From the NCBI RefSeq assembly GCF_964026565.1, contig NZ_OZ032162.1:1054001-1118000 (forward strand): a stretch of DNA of 64,000 nucleotides, in the 5' to 3' direction. Positions 55,702-64,000 of this stretch are shown here, piece after piece. The notes beneath the pieces were generated by a model. The model was not told the origin of the DNA. It was given only the letters and a program-made list of their open reading frames with translations, and made no database searches. Numbering within the stretch: the first letter of the stretch is position 1; every line of letters begins with the position of its first letter. The position numbers were made by a program, and so were the translations under genes. Origin of the DNA: Rickettsia endosymbiont of Ceutorhynchus obstrictus (GTDB lineage: Bacteria > Pseudomonadota > Alphaproteobacteria > Rickettsiales > Rickettsiaceae).

Positions 55702-57591
55702 ATGAAAAAAAGATATTTATATATAGATAGCTCAGACGAAGAAAGAGAGAAGAATGTAATAAAAAATGTTACAAAAATAAATTATAATAGTTATTTATCA
55801 AAGAATATATTGAATATAAAAAACATAAATAGTGGGGACGAATTTAAAGCAAAGTTAGGATTAATATTGCATAATTTAGCCGATAGATTATTTAGAAGTC
55901 CAGCGATTAATAGTATTTATCAAAAAATTAAAGAGCAAAAATTAAGTTTAAATGAAAATACTTATAAGAAAATATTAACCGATATAAAAACTGCTTTTAA
56001 TAAAAAGCTAACTCAATTATTTATTGACGATAATAAAGAAAATAAGCCGGCTGATAAAGATTATATTCAATTATTTAATTTTGTATTTAATAAAAAAACT
56101 CCTCTTCCGGAAATATTTACTTTAAAAAACAATGTCAAAATAGTTGATGTAAGGAAAATATTACTTAAAGAACTGAAAATTGCTAAAATTAATTTAAAGC
56201 CGCTATATAAAAATCCACTAAATATTGATTTAGAATCCGGAAGTTCCAATGAAATCCTCTCGTGTTCTAAAATAGCTAATAGAAATAATAAAAACAAAAT
56301 AAAATATTTAACTGTAGTAGAAACGGATAATCATAGTTCTTCTAGTATTTATAACATCAGTAATTCCCAATTAGATTCTTTTACCGATAGTCATGTAATA
56401 CATTATAATACCGGCAATGTTCAAACTGAAATATTTGGTTTCGGTAAGTATAAAGAAATATTACAAAAAATACCTCAAAATGCTTTACATAAGAGTGCTA
56501 TGGTAAAGCATATTTTTAATATAATCCAAAATAAAGAAATTAATATTGAAGAGCTAGAAATAACTCAAGGCTTAAATAATTTTGCCGAACAATTAGCTCA
56601 TTTGCTATTTATTGTTGAAATGCAAAGAAATAACGCCACATTATTTACCGCGCCGATGTTCCTTGAACTTATTGCTCAAGATGAAAAATATTTAAAATAT
56701 GAGAAGTTTTTTCCCATGTCGGCAAAAACTGCCGTTGCTCAAGCAAGGGGAGTAGCTAAAGATAATGGTGAGAAATTACCTAATACTCATAACATGGATT
56801 ATGATACGACTAACGTAAAAAAAAGCGATCTATTACTTAAAAGAGAAGGAGATATTTTCGTTGAATGGCTAAGTGAGGTGATCGGTAACAATAAATTAAA
56901 TTGTATAGCTCAAATATATAATGGAATTGATTTAATACAATCTATTAATAGTAAAGAAATAGATAAAGTAAGTATTAAAAATTTACAAAATTTTTTAGAA
57001 GATATAAATAAGATAGAAAATTGCCCTCATAATTTATTAACTGACTTAGAGGAAAATCTAAATATATTAGTACTGAAATTTGGCAAAAGACCGGAGCAAT
57101 ATTTAAAGCTTTTTAAGAAAGATCTTATTGAGTGTATAAACTCTAAAGAAGATATTAAAGACCTAATAGAAGTAACATATTGTATATTTCAAGAAACGTT
57201 ACCTAAACTTGAAAGCTTTTTACTACAAACACAAATAAAATTAGCCGCCGATATTGAGAAGGTTTTACCGGAAATTCTTGCTGTGTTATGCGAGAAAATA
57301 AAAGAATGGTATAATATTGAAGTGCCTGAATATATTACCGCTAACCCGCTTCCTAAAGATGTTACGGATAATAAAGCTCTTAAAGATATTATTACTAGTA
57401 TCTATAATAATAATACTAAATCTTTAAAAATTTCATTTCTTAATCCTAACTTTAATAAAAAAAGAGAGAGAAATGAAAACACTGAAAATGATAGTAATAA
57501 AAAAATACTAACTGAAAAAAGCATAGATAATTTTTTTAATATAATGGAGGAACTACCGGTAATAGGTGAAGATTCAAGTTATAGTCTTTAA
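55702..57591 (+). CDS. Large protein of unknown function, possible effector
   Basis: 629 residues, Lys/Asn/Ile-rich, without signal peptide or membrane segment. The N-terminal region (1-190) is helical. A Ser/Asn-rich linker (about 190-235) follows, then a conserved-looking core (about 235-370) containing AEQLAHLLFIVEMQRNNATLFTAPMFLELIAQ. A helical region runs to about 560, then a basic stretch NKKRERNENTENDSNKK and an acidic tail. I cannot assign a family. The layout resembles Rickettsia-restricted proteins. Its end converges with the DUF6314 gene, overlapping by 4 bp. Confidence 0.65.
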   Translation: MKKRYLYIDSSDEEREKNVIKNVTKINYNSYLSKNILNIKNINSGDEFKAKLGLILHNLADRLFRSPAINSIYQKIKEQKLSLNENTYKKILTDIKTAFNKKLTQLFIDDNKENKPADKDYIQLFNFVFNKKTPLPEIFTLKNNVKIVDVRKILLKELKIAKINLKPLYKNPLNIDLESGSSNEILSCSKIANRNNKNKIKYLTVVETDNHSSSSIYNISNSQLDSFTDSHVIHYNTGNVQTEIFGFGKYKEILQKIPQNALHKSAMVKHIFNIIQNKEINIEELEITQGLNNFAEQLAHLLFIVEMQRNNATLFTAPMFLELIAQDEKYLKYEKFFPMSAKTAVAQARGVAKDNGEKLPNTHNMDYDTTNVKKSDLLLKREGDIFVEWLSEVIGNNKLNCIAQIYNGIDLIQSINSKEIDKVSIKNLQNFLEDINKIENCPHNLLTDLEENLNILVLKFGKRPEQYLKLFKKDLIECINSKEDIKDLIEVTYCIFQETLPKLESFLLQTQIKLAADIEKVLPEILAVLCEKIKEWYNIEVPEYITANPLPKDVTDNKALKDIITSIYNNNTKSLKISFLNPNFNKKRERNENTENDSNKKILTEKSIDNFFNIMEELPVIGEDSSYSL

Positions 57592-58046
57592 TTTTTTACT
57601 TCAATTTTTCTAAAATCAGTGATGATTGTATAATCTTTTTCCGGTCCTAGAATTTGATAATTTAATATAAAGGAGTCTGATTCAAGAAAAGTATAAGTAG
57701 CTTCATATCCATCTTGATTACATACATGAATACCAGTCGCCTGTAATAAAGGTGAATGAGCAGTAAAGTTTAGTTGATAAAATAAATTATTATTTTCTTT
57801 GGAAATAAAATATTTTGTAATTTTATTATCTTCAAATATATATTGATATTCTTTAACGGCGGCTATTTTATAGTCTATAGTATGATAATTAATTTCTAAC
57901 TCTTCCTTATATAATAAACTATCAGTGTCATTTTTTAAAAAATATGCCACTCCTTCACCAATGCCGTATTTACCGATAATCCTTTTAATAAAGTATTTTC
58001 CCGGAAGTTGTGAAAATATTTTTTTTGTTATTTCACTTTCTAACAT
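57588..58046 (-). CDS. DUF6314 family protein
   Basis: 152 residues. Pattern of DUF6314: LPGKYFIKRIIGKYGIGEGVAYF, YKEELEI, AVKEYQYIFEDNKITKYF, then H-CNQDGYEATYTFLESDSFILNYQILGPEKDYTIITDFRK. The conserved H..C..D.Y and GP.KDY motifs are present. It is a small beta-barrel-like domain of unknown function found in many bacteria. It stands alone and converges on the 629-residue gene. Confidence 0.78.
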   Translation of the reverse strand: MLESEITKKIFSQLPGKYFIKRIIGKYGIGEGVAYFLKNDTDSLLYKEELEINYHTIDYKIAAVKEYQYIFEDNKITKYFISKENNNLFYQLNFTAHSPLLQATGIHVCNQDGYEATYTFLESDSFILNYQILGPEKDYTIITDFRKIEVKN

Positions 58047-58079
58047 TAGTTTAATTATTTTTCAAAAATTGCGTTAATA

Positions 58080-58735
58080 TCATTCCTAGCTACGCCGGGC
58101 GTTGTTGCATGGCTCGAAATCCTTATAAAAAAACCCCGTCATTGCGAGGAAGTACGTAGTCTAGAGCGGCAATCCAGGAAAAAATAGCAAAAATTACTAT
58201 ATTTCGGGTATTTTTTAAAAGTACCGCGGTGTCATCTAGTTGCTTGACCACGGCATCCAGTCTTTTACTAAGATTTTTTCTGGATACCGTGGGAGGGGCC
58301 TCGGTATGACAAGTTTTAAGCGATTTTAACCATCCACGCAACAAGGCCTTGCGAGGAGGAGCCGCGGGGCCTTGCTGCAATCCGGATTAATATTTATGCT
58401 AAACTTGCCATCTTATAAACTTTTTGGCATTCTAATTAAATCCCTCATTACATTCGGGATAGCCTGGATTGTCGCAGCCACTCCGTGGCTTCGCAATGAC
58501 TGGTTTTTTGTATTAATTTCCGAGCCACGCAACAGCGCCCGCAAGCGGGAATCCAGACTTTTCTTTGTCATGCTGAACTTGTTTCAGCATCTATTGCAAA
58601 ATATCCTGAAATAAATTCAGGATGACTTAAAAAGTATTTTTCTAGATTCCCGCCTGCGCGGGAATGACATACGGCACTTTTTTAGAGCCGGGCAACAACG
58701 CCATGCCTATACGGGAATGACATCGAAAGCATTTA
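58080..58735. repeat. Large nest of families A, C, D and E running into the gltX 3' end
   Basis: From left: GCGTTGTTGCATGGC (A), CGTCATTGCGAGGAAG (D), TTGCTTGACCACGGC (C) with CCGTGGGAGGGGCCTCGG, a D/E composite with ATCCCTCATTACATTCGGGAT, and a full A element (about 58530-58700). The last arm GGGAATGACATCGAAAGC encodes the final codons of gltX in reverse. Confidence 0.82.
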
Positions 58736-60116
58736 ATCTTGCTAAACTATTTTCTTTACCCAAAATCTCAGCCATTTCAAATATTCCAGGGGAGGCAGTC
58801 AGGCCGGTCATTAAAGCCCTAACCGGCTGCATCAGCTCATTAAGCTTTAAGCCGTTATGCTTTGCTATTTCTTTAAACTTACTTTGCAACAAATCTTTGT
58901 TAAAATGCTCAAGCTCTTCTAAAGCCGTTATTACCTGATTAATTAAATCACGATTGCACCCCTTTATTATTGCTTTTGCTTCTTCCGAATAATTAATAGG
59001 TGTATTAACCAAATAAATTTTAGCAAGATTTGCAAGGTCGATTAAAGTTTCGCTTCTAACCGTTAAGCTTGGCAAAGCTTGCTTGATATAATTTATTTCT
59101 TGTAGGTTAACTATATGATTTTGTTGTAAAATCTCTATAATCATTGAAATTAAAGTATCATCATCAAGCTCTCGTAAATAATGCGCATTGATATTATTCA
59201 TCTTGACGAAATCAAGCTTAGAAGGTGACTTGCCAAGCCCCTCAAGGTCAAACCATTCTATAGCTTGGTTTAGGTTAATAATCTCATCATCTCCATGCCC
59301 CCAACCGAGCCTTAATAAATAATTACATAAAGCACTCGGTAAGTAGCCCATTTCTTTATAAGCTTCAACGCCAAGCGCACCGTGCCTTTTAGATAATTTA
59401 GCCCCATCGGCGCCGTGGATCAAAGGTATATGGGTCATGGAAGGAATTTGCCACGTAAGAGCTTGATAAATGGCAATTTGCCTAGCAGCATTGGTTAAAT
59501 GATCGTCACCCCTGATAATATGAGTGATGCCCATATCATGATCATCCACCACCACCGCTAGCATATAGGTAGCGCTACCATCGGCGCGGAGCAACACCAT
59601 ATCGTCAATATGGGAGTTTTCAATTACTACCTCCCCTTGCAAGGTATCATGGATCGTGGTACTACCTTCTCTACTAGCTTTAAGCCGTATTACCGGTTTT
59701 TTGTCACTTGGGTAAGTAGAAGGATCGCTATCACGCCAAGGACTATCAAAAATAAAATGCTGTTTATTCTCTATGGCTAGCTTCCGCTGCCGCTCTATTT
59801 CTTCTTGCGCTGTAAAACAATAATAAGCTTTCCCTTCTTTTAATAATTTTAAAGCGGCTTCCTTATATAGTTCATTGCGTTTTGATTGAAATATAACTTC
59901 ACCGTCCCAATTTAAGCCAAGCCACTTAAGCCCTGAAAATATAGCCGTAACTGCTTCTTCCGTTGATCTTTCTCTGTCGGTGTCCTCAATGCGCAGAAAA
60001 AATTTCCCGCCATTATGCCGAGCAAATAAATAATTAAATAAAGCCGTCCTTGCCGATCCAATATGCAAAAAACCGGTAGGAGACGGCGCAAATCTAGTAA
60101 TTATATTTTTGTTCAT
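58707..60116 (-). CDS. gltX: Glutamyl-tRNA synthetase, with repeat-derived C-terminus
   Basis: 469 residues. Class I motifs are PSPTGFLHIG at 11-20 (HIGH) and LSKRHG (KMSKS form). The zinc-like and acceptor-binding segments are regular. It charges tRNA-Glu, and in rickettsiae probably also tRNA-Gln for later amidation. The last residues FDVIPV and the stop codon come from a family A arm (TTCGATGTCATTCCCG), so the original end was replaced. The anticodon-binding domain is otherwise full. Confidence 0.96.
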   Translation of the reverse strand: MNKNIITRFAPSPTGFLHIGSARTALFNYLFARHNGGKFFLRIEDTDRERSTEEAVTAIFSGLKWLGLNWDGEVIFQSKRNELYKEAALKLLKEGKAYYCFTAQEEIERQRKLAIENKQHFIFDSPWRDSDPSTYPSDKKPVIRLKASREGSTTIHDTLQGEVVIENSHIDDMVLLRADGSATYMLAVVVDDHDMGITHIIRGDDHLTNAARQIAIYQALTWQIPSMTHIPLIHGADGAKLSKRHGALGVEAYKEMGYLPSALCNYLLRLGWGHGDDEIINLNQAIEWFDLEGLGKSPSKLDFVKMNNINAHYLRELDDDTLISMIIEILQQNHIVNLQEINYIKQALPSLTVRSETLIDLANLAKIYLVNTPINYSEEAKAIIKGCNRDLINQVITALEELEHFNKDLLQSKFKEIAKHNGLKLNELMQPVRALMTGLTASPGIFEMAEILGKENSLARLNAFDVIPV

Positions 60117-60121
60117 AAAGT

Positions 60122-60412
60122 TTAGTTAGCTTTATCAAATTTTAAATATCCTGAAGCGTATTTATGTAAAACGCTGGAAATCAAGGTTTGATAAGGCATC
60201 CCCTCTTGAGCTGCAATCCTTTTAATGTGATTTAAGTCATGCCCTGGAAGTCTAATATTAATCCTTGCAGTTTTTTTAGAAAAATTAACTGCGGCAACTT
60301 TGGCTATATTTTTTTGTCTTTTTAATTCATCCTCAGACAAATGCAAAAGTTTATTATTCTCAAAATAGTCTAATATTCCTTTTTCTTCTTCAGATAATTT
60401 ATATTTTTTCAT
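60122..60412 (-). CDS. BrnA/CopG-like antitoxin
   Basis: 96 residues. The C-terminal half has a ribbon-helix-helix DNA-binding pattern: ARINIRLPGHDLNHIKRIAAQEGMPYQTLISSVLHKYASGYL. The N-terminal half is helical and acidic and should contact the toxin. It lies after the toxin gene, overlapping it by 14 bp, the BrnT-BrnA order. It stops 5 bp before the gltX start on the same strand, so gltX could be read from the toxin-antitoxin promoter. Confidence 0.85.
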   Translation of the reverse strand: MKKYKLSEEEKGILDYFENNKLLHLSEDELKRQKNIAKVAAVNFSKKTARINIRLPGHDLNHIKRIAAQEGMPYQTLISSVLHKYASGYLKFDKAN

Positions 60413-60710
60413 TTTGTTCCCTACTATCTTTAATTTTTAAATAATTTTCAGTAGCTTTCCTGCTTGGTATAATGGTTTTTAAAAAAATCTCTTTCCCATT
60501 AATGATACAAGGCACTAAATAGCAATATCCATCCACCTCTATAATATAAATTTTTTGGTTTGGGTATTTGCTCTGATTCGGACGATCTATTATATCTAAT
60601 ATGCAATTTTCTTCTATCAAAGCAATTATTTGTTCAAAACTTATACCTCTTTCTTTTAATAAGGTAATATTTTTTTCAGGATTAAATGCAAAGTAAAATT
60701 CTATTTTCAT
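60399..60710 (-). CDS. BrnT-like ribonuclease toxin
   Basis: 103 residues with a BrnT-type pattern: FAFNPEKNITLLKERGISFEQIIALIEENCILDI and YLVPCIINGKEIFLKTIIPSRKATENYL. The ending differs from classical BrnT, but the fold pattern and partner agree. Such toxins cleave RNA. Intact frame. Located between ubiG and gltX, facing the same way as gltX. Confidence 0.82.
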   Translation of the reverse strand: MKIEFYFAFNPEKNITLLKERGISFEQIIALIEENCILDIIDRPNQSKYPNQKIYIIEVDGYCYLVPCIINGKEIFLKTIIPSRKATENYLKIKDSREQNEKI

Positions 60711-60768
60711 ATTTAGATTATCATGTTCTGTCTGCCTTTTGTCAACAAAACTTTATTTTTACTATTTT

Positions 60769-61506
60769 TTACTTATCATATTTTATTAAATATGCAAAGT
60801 AATTCACGTCTATATCATCGCTTAATTGCCACTTATTGTTAGCGATGTCAAATACTAAACCTTTTAGTTCTTCTATACTTATGTTATTACCCTTTAATAT
60901 TTCATAAATCTCCGACGGTTTTAGAAACTTATTATAATCATGAGTATTTTTCGGAACCCAGCTTAATATATATTCCGCTGCTATTATCGCTAGTAAATAA
61001 GCTTTTTTAGTGCGGTTAATCGTTGAGATTATTGTCATGCCGCCCGGCTTTACTAATTTTGTCAGATTTAGCATAAAAGCCGGGACATTATCAATATGCT
61101 CTATAACTTCCAAGCAAATTATTACGTCATATAATTTAGTATTAGGCAATTCCTCTATCGTCGATCTTAGGTAATTTATCGTTAAATTATTTTTTCTAGC
61201 ATAATCGTTAGCCGTATTAATATTACCTTCTAACGCATCAATAGCGGTAACGTTAAAACCTAGCTTACTCAGCGGCGCACTAACCAATCCGCCACCACAA
61301 CCAACATCAAGGATATTTAAATTGGATGAAAAAACATCTTTTTCATTAAGATTGTAATGTGATTTTATCGTATCTACAATATAGGCTAAACGAATAGGAG
61401 TTATTTGGTGCAAAATACCGAATTCTCCGTCTTCATTCCACCATTCATGCGAAATTTTAGCAAATTTCTCTAATTCCTTTTTATCAATCGAAGACATAAT
61501 AGACAT
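60769..61506 (-). CDS. ubiG: UbiG, ubiquinone biosynthesis O-methyltransferase
   Basis: 245 residues. It opens ELEKFAKISHEWWNEDGEFGILHQITPIRL, characteristic of UbiG. SAM-binding LDVGCGGGLVSAPLSKLG follows, and then CLEVIEHIDNVPAF. It methylates two steps of ubiquinone synthesis. A second ATG three codons downstream (61497) is an equal or better start by family comparison. Confidence 0.96.
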   Translation of the reverse strand: MSIMSSIDKKELEKFAKISHEWWNEDGEFGILHQITPIRLAYIVDTIKSHYNLNEKDVFSSNLNILDVGCGGGLVSAPLSKLGFNVTAIDALEGNINTANDYARKNNLTINYLRSTIEELPNTKLYDVIICLEVIEHIDNVPAFMLNLTKLVKPGGMTIISTINRTKKAYLLAIIAAEYILSWVPKNTHDYNKFLKPSEIYEILKGNNISIEELKGLVFDIANNKWQLSDDIDVNYFAYLIKYDK

Positions 61507-61589
61507 TTTTTTATTAGTATTAACAGATTAAAGGTTTATTAGCGTCCCATTATCTGCTATTTTTTATCCTTTGTCATATATAATTTAAA

Positions 61590-62360
61590 ATGATTCCGAT
61601 AATACTTGCCTTAATTTTAATTAGCCTAATTTTTGCACCGCTTGGCTGTATTGCTTTATGGAAGAAATACGTTTATTTCGGTGACGGTCTTGCTCATGCT
61701 AGTTTTCTTGCCGCAAGTATCAGTATTATCGCTAACTTTCCGTTAATATATTCAGGAATAATCGTTGCCGTTTTTTTTGCGATTTTTGTTTTTATTTTTA
61801 AAAATTATTCCGGAAGAAATGCCGTTATAAGCTTAATATCAAGTTTTATGCTATCTCTGGCATTAATTATAAATTATCTTAGCTCTAGCCAGAATAATAT
61901 TACTAACTTATTGTTCGGCGATATTTTATTAGTAGACTTCGGCGATTTGATTTTATTATCGATGATGCTGATGCTAATAATATGTTTTATAGGATATTTT
62001 TATAATCAAATTATCCTGATTATAATTAATAGAGATATTGCGGTAATAAAAGGGATCAAAGTTAAAACTATTGAATTAATATTTTTGCTTCTTCTCTCAT
62101 TATCGGTATTTTCTACTATTAAAATAGTCGGGGCATTAATGGTGACGGCTATTTTATTAATTCCCCCTATGACGGCAAGATTTATTTCCCGCACTCCGCT
62201 GCAGATGATTATCCTCTCAATTATCATCTCGATATTTATAAATTTTTGCGGATTCATCGCTTCTTTTTATCTCGATATACCTCTTACGCCGGTAATTATT
62301 ATAATAGGTACGTTTATTTACGGTATATTTTATGTTGGGAATGTATATAAGCGGAGGTGA
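61590..62360 (+). CDS. znuB: ZnuB-like zinc/manganese ABC transporter permease
   Basis: 256 residues and about eight membrane helices. The family signature FGDGLAHASFLAASISII near the N-terminus and KIVGALMVTAILLIPPMTARF are present. ZnuB is the permease for Zn uptake with ZnuA and ZnuC, which are not in the window. It is divergent from ubiG with about 80 bp between them. Confidence 0.92.
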   Translation: MIPIILALILISLIFAPLGCIALWKKYVYFGDGLAHASFLAASISIIANFPLIYSGIIVAVFFAIFVFIFKNYSGRNAVISLISSFMLSLALIINYLSSSQNNITNLLFGDILLVDFGDLILLSMMLMLIICFIGYFYNQIILIIINRDIAVIKGIKVKTIELIFLLLLSLSVFSTIKIVGALMVTAILLIPPMTARFISRTPLQMIILSIIISIFINFCGFIASFYLDIPLTPVIIIIGTFIYGIFYVGNVYKRR

Positions 62361-62417
62361 ATTGAAACGGTGAGGTTGTGGGGATTATAATTATCGTATT
62401 ATGGTTATTACAAGCAG

Positions 62418-62515
62418 GGTGTCATACCGTGGCTTGACCACGGTATCCAGAAAAACCTTGATTAAATAAAAAGACTGGATGCCGTGGTCAAGCCACGGTA
62501 TGACACCGAAACGCT
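62418..62515. repeat. Family C palindromes, uninterrupted
   Basis: GTCATACCGTGGCTTGACCA is followed by an inverted second copy GTGGTCAAGCCACGGTATGA. This is the intact form of the site that family B elements have entered elsewhere. Confidence 0.85.
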
Positions 62516-62585
62516 TTGCAAAAGATGGTAAAAATTACTATTTTCTTACCGACACAACAACGCCTTCTCGCAATAGCGAAATTCT

Positions 62586-62789
62586 TTACAAACTTTCAAA
62601 CATTTGCTTACGAGCAACTTTTCTTATTCTTCTTGCAGCTTCTTGACCTTTGCGAACACGCTTTGCTGAGCGAGTTTCATAATAACGCTGTTCTTTCATT
62701 TTACGAAAAATAAGCTCTCTTTGTGACTTTTTTTTCAAAGTTTTTAGAGTGTTATCACAATTGCCGGCGTGAACATTTACTAATATCAC
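62586..62789 (-). CDS. rpsU: 30S ribosomal protein S21
   Basis: 67 residues from a GTG at 62789 with GGAG 9 bp upstream, giving MILVNVHAGNCDNTLKTLKK. The basic body KMKEQRYYETRSAKRVRKGQEAARRIRKVARKQ is typical of S21. The longer open frame to 62831 adds residues that do not belong to the family. It takes part in mRNA recognition by the small subunit. Confidence 0.95.
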   Translation of the reverse strand: MILVNVHAGNCDNTLKTLKKKSQRELIFRKMKEQRYYETRSAKRVRKGQEAARRIRKVARKQMFESL

Positions 62790-62893
62790 TAAAATTACTC
62801 TCCTTAAATAATTGTATATATCGTTGAACAATATTCGTATTATCTATATACTAGACTTATGTGTCAAGCCTAAATAAATATAGGTATCCTAAT

Positions 62894-63523
62894 ATGAATA
62901 TTACTCAAGAATACTATACCAAAAAGATACGATTTATGCAATCGTTATTAACTTTATTACCTTTTAATGAGTGGAATAATAAATTGCTTGCGGAAGCTGA
63001 AGAGCAATGCAGGTTTGCTAGTGCGTATAATACGCTACTTTTCCCTGACGGTTTACAAGAAGTGGTAGACTTTTTTGAAAGCCAACAAGATGATAAAATG
63101 CTAATGCAGTTAGCAGCAGTTGAAGCTCCAAAAAAAATAAGAGAAAAACTATCCTTAGCTTTAAAAATTAGAATTAAGGATTGTGCTTTGCCGATTATTC
63201 ATAGTAAAAACGCTGCTTATCTTGCAATGCCTAATAATATATTATTTGCAACAAACTTAGCTATGCGTAGCTGTGATATAATTTGGCGTTATGCCGGTGA
63301 TAAGTCCCTTGACTATAATTACTATACTAAAAGAGGATTACTATTTACCGTTTACCTGCCTGCAATTCTATATTATATCCAAGATGAATCGGAGAATTAT
63401 GTTAAAACCGATCAGTTTATTGATGAGTCCCTGGAAAATATAATAAATGGTTTTACACATTTTAAGAATTTGTGTAAATTAGCCGCACCTTCAAATATAC
63501 CGATTATTAGGCTGTTTGTATGA
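62894..63523 (+). CDS. COQ9-family ubiquinone biosynthesis protein
   Basis: 209 residues from the ATG at 62894. COQ9 features: the helical N-terminus with MQSLLTLLPFNEWNNKLLAEAEEQC, LLFPDGLQEVVDFFESQQDDKMLMQL, and the later MRSCDIIWRYAGDKSLDYNYYTKRGLLFTVYLPAILYYIQDES, where COQ9 binds isoprenoid lipids. It presents ubiquinone intermediates to their enzymes. UbiG, another step of the pathway, lies 1.4 kb away. Confidence 0.92.
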   Translation: MNITQEYYTKKIRFMQSLLTLLPFNEWNNKLLAEAEEQCRFASAYNTLLFPDGLQEVVDFFESQQDDKMLMQLAAVEAPKKIREKLSLALKIRIKDCALPIIHSKNAAYLAMPNNILFATNLAMRSCDIIWRYAGDKSLDYNYYTKRGLLFTVYLPAILYYIQDESENYVKTDQFIDESLENIINGFTHFKNLCKLAAPSNIPIIRLFV

Positions 63524-63526
63524 TTT

Positions 63527-63755
63527 TGTGTCATACCGTGGCTTGACCCACTACTGTACGAACATTTAAATAAAGAGGTAAAAATTCTGTCATTCCGTGG
63601 CTACGACCACGGAATCCAGCTTATAATATCATAAAAAGATTCTAAAATAAGTCTAATATGGCTTTATTTTCCTGGATGCCGTGATCAAGTCACGGCATGA
63701 CACAGCCTTTTTTCAACGTTCGTACAATAGTGGGTCAAGCCACGGTATGACAATA
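63527..63755. repeat. Family C palindrome interrupted by a family B element
   Basis: GTCATACCGTGGCTTGACC on the left and GGTCAAGCCACGGTATGAC on the right are inverted, not direct, copies. They enclose a full B element at 63549-63732. Confidence 0.87.
63549..63732. mobile_element. Family B MITE-like element, 184 bp
   Basis: Ends CACTACTGTACGAAC and GTTCGTACAATAGTG (one change). The interior equals the 32808 copy with both inner palindromes intact (CCGTGGCTACGACCACGG; CCGTGATCAAGTCACGG). Unlike the two other copies, its flanks are inverted, which suggests later rearrangement between palindrome arms. Confidence 0.87.
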
Positions 63756-63797
63756 TTACCAAATAACTTTTTTATAAAAAACTAAATATCTTAAATA

Positions 63798-64000
63798 ATG
63801 ACAAAAAAATATTACCCTGAAGTAGGTTCAAACGCTGATTTTGCAGCCATAGAAAAAGAAATATTAACCTACTGGCAAGAAAATAACATATTTCAAAAAT
63901 CTATAGATAGTAGAAGCGGCGAATCCGAATTCATATTTTATGATGGTCCGCCTTTTGCGAATGGCTTACCGCATTACGGACATTTACTTACCGGCTTTAT
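63798..64000 (+). CDS. ileS: Isoleucyl-tRNA synthetase, N-terminal part
   Basis: The first 67 residues, cut by the window end. It opens MTKKYYPEVGSNADFAAIEKEILTYW and reaches FIFYDGPPFANGLPHYGHLLTGF, with the class I PHYGH (HIGH) motif of IleRS. The reading frame is open to the end. Confidence 0.95.
   Translation, partial: MTKKYYPEVGSNADFAAIEKEILTYWQENNIFQKSIDSRSGESEFIFYDGPPFANGLPHYGHLLTGF

Overview
The window is a piece of a Rickettsia chromosome (Alphaproteobacteria, Rickettsiales). The evidence is the very AT-rich sequence, the duplicated virB8/virB9 arrangement of the rickettsial (rvh) type IV secretion system, host-adapted housekeeping genes very like rickettsial homologues, and intergenic DNA filled with rickettsial palindromic elements. 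The species cannot be fixed from sequence alone. The density of repeats and toxin-antitoxin modules suggests one of the repeat-rich species rather than the typhus group.

Layout. 1-3655: part of the T4SS locus, a divergent pair of virB7/B8/B9 blocks plus the first codons of virB10. 3899-9512: a cation/proton antiporter (Mnh/Mrp-like) cluster with one MnhC-like and three MnhD-like subunits, carrying a VapBC-type toxin-antitoxin pair inside it. 9585-13725: oligopeptidase B, a small ORF-less group II intron, frataxin and MltG. 14290-22463: a symporter-sensor fusion, ComM, HslUV and a small membrane protein. 22738-27738: HIT protein, Asd and the ABC and adaptor subunits of a type I secretion system. 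27764-31435: two nucleotidyltransferase (MNT) loci, one split by a repeat and one frameshifted, with a DUF2306 membrane protein and ZapE between them. 31541-41724: QueA, an ABC exporter, CydA, Dut, a YihY protein, an XRE regulator, Fmt and Def. 41833-48585: a lipase-like protein, ChaB-like protein, DnaJ/DnaK and a trypsin-like periplasmic protease. 48868-54514: a RelBE-type pair, GyrA and Ffh. 54929-58046: unrecognised proteins with an accessory look. 58707-64000: GltX, a BrnT/BrnA-like pair, UbiG, ZnuB, ribosomal protein S21, a COQ9-family protein and the start of IleS.

About 15 intergenic spaces hold nested palindromic repeats. I see at least five families: (A) about 200 bp with GCGTTGTTGCATGG ends; (B) 184-185 bp with CACTACTGTACGAAC ends and a 9-bp target duplication; (C) short CCGTGGCTTGACCACGG palindromes; (D) CGTCATTGCGAGGAGG palindromes; (E) about 145 bp GTCATGGCGAGG...CGCCATGACGG elements. 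They nest inside one another, enter genes (queA, an MNT gene), and supply the stop codons of gltX, queA and an antiporter gene.

The strongest unusual item is the 614-bp group II intron on the minus strand at 11688-12301. Its catalytic domains V and VI are intact but it has no reverse transcriptase. Both boundaries are supported by an empty copy of its target hairpin 12 kb away, after asd. Second are the 184-bp B elements, whose insertion into family C palindromes is marked by target duplications. Third is an MNT-HEPN toxin-antitoxin operon that two single-base changes in A-runs knock out of frame. I see no tRNA, rRNA or CRISPR array.
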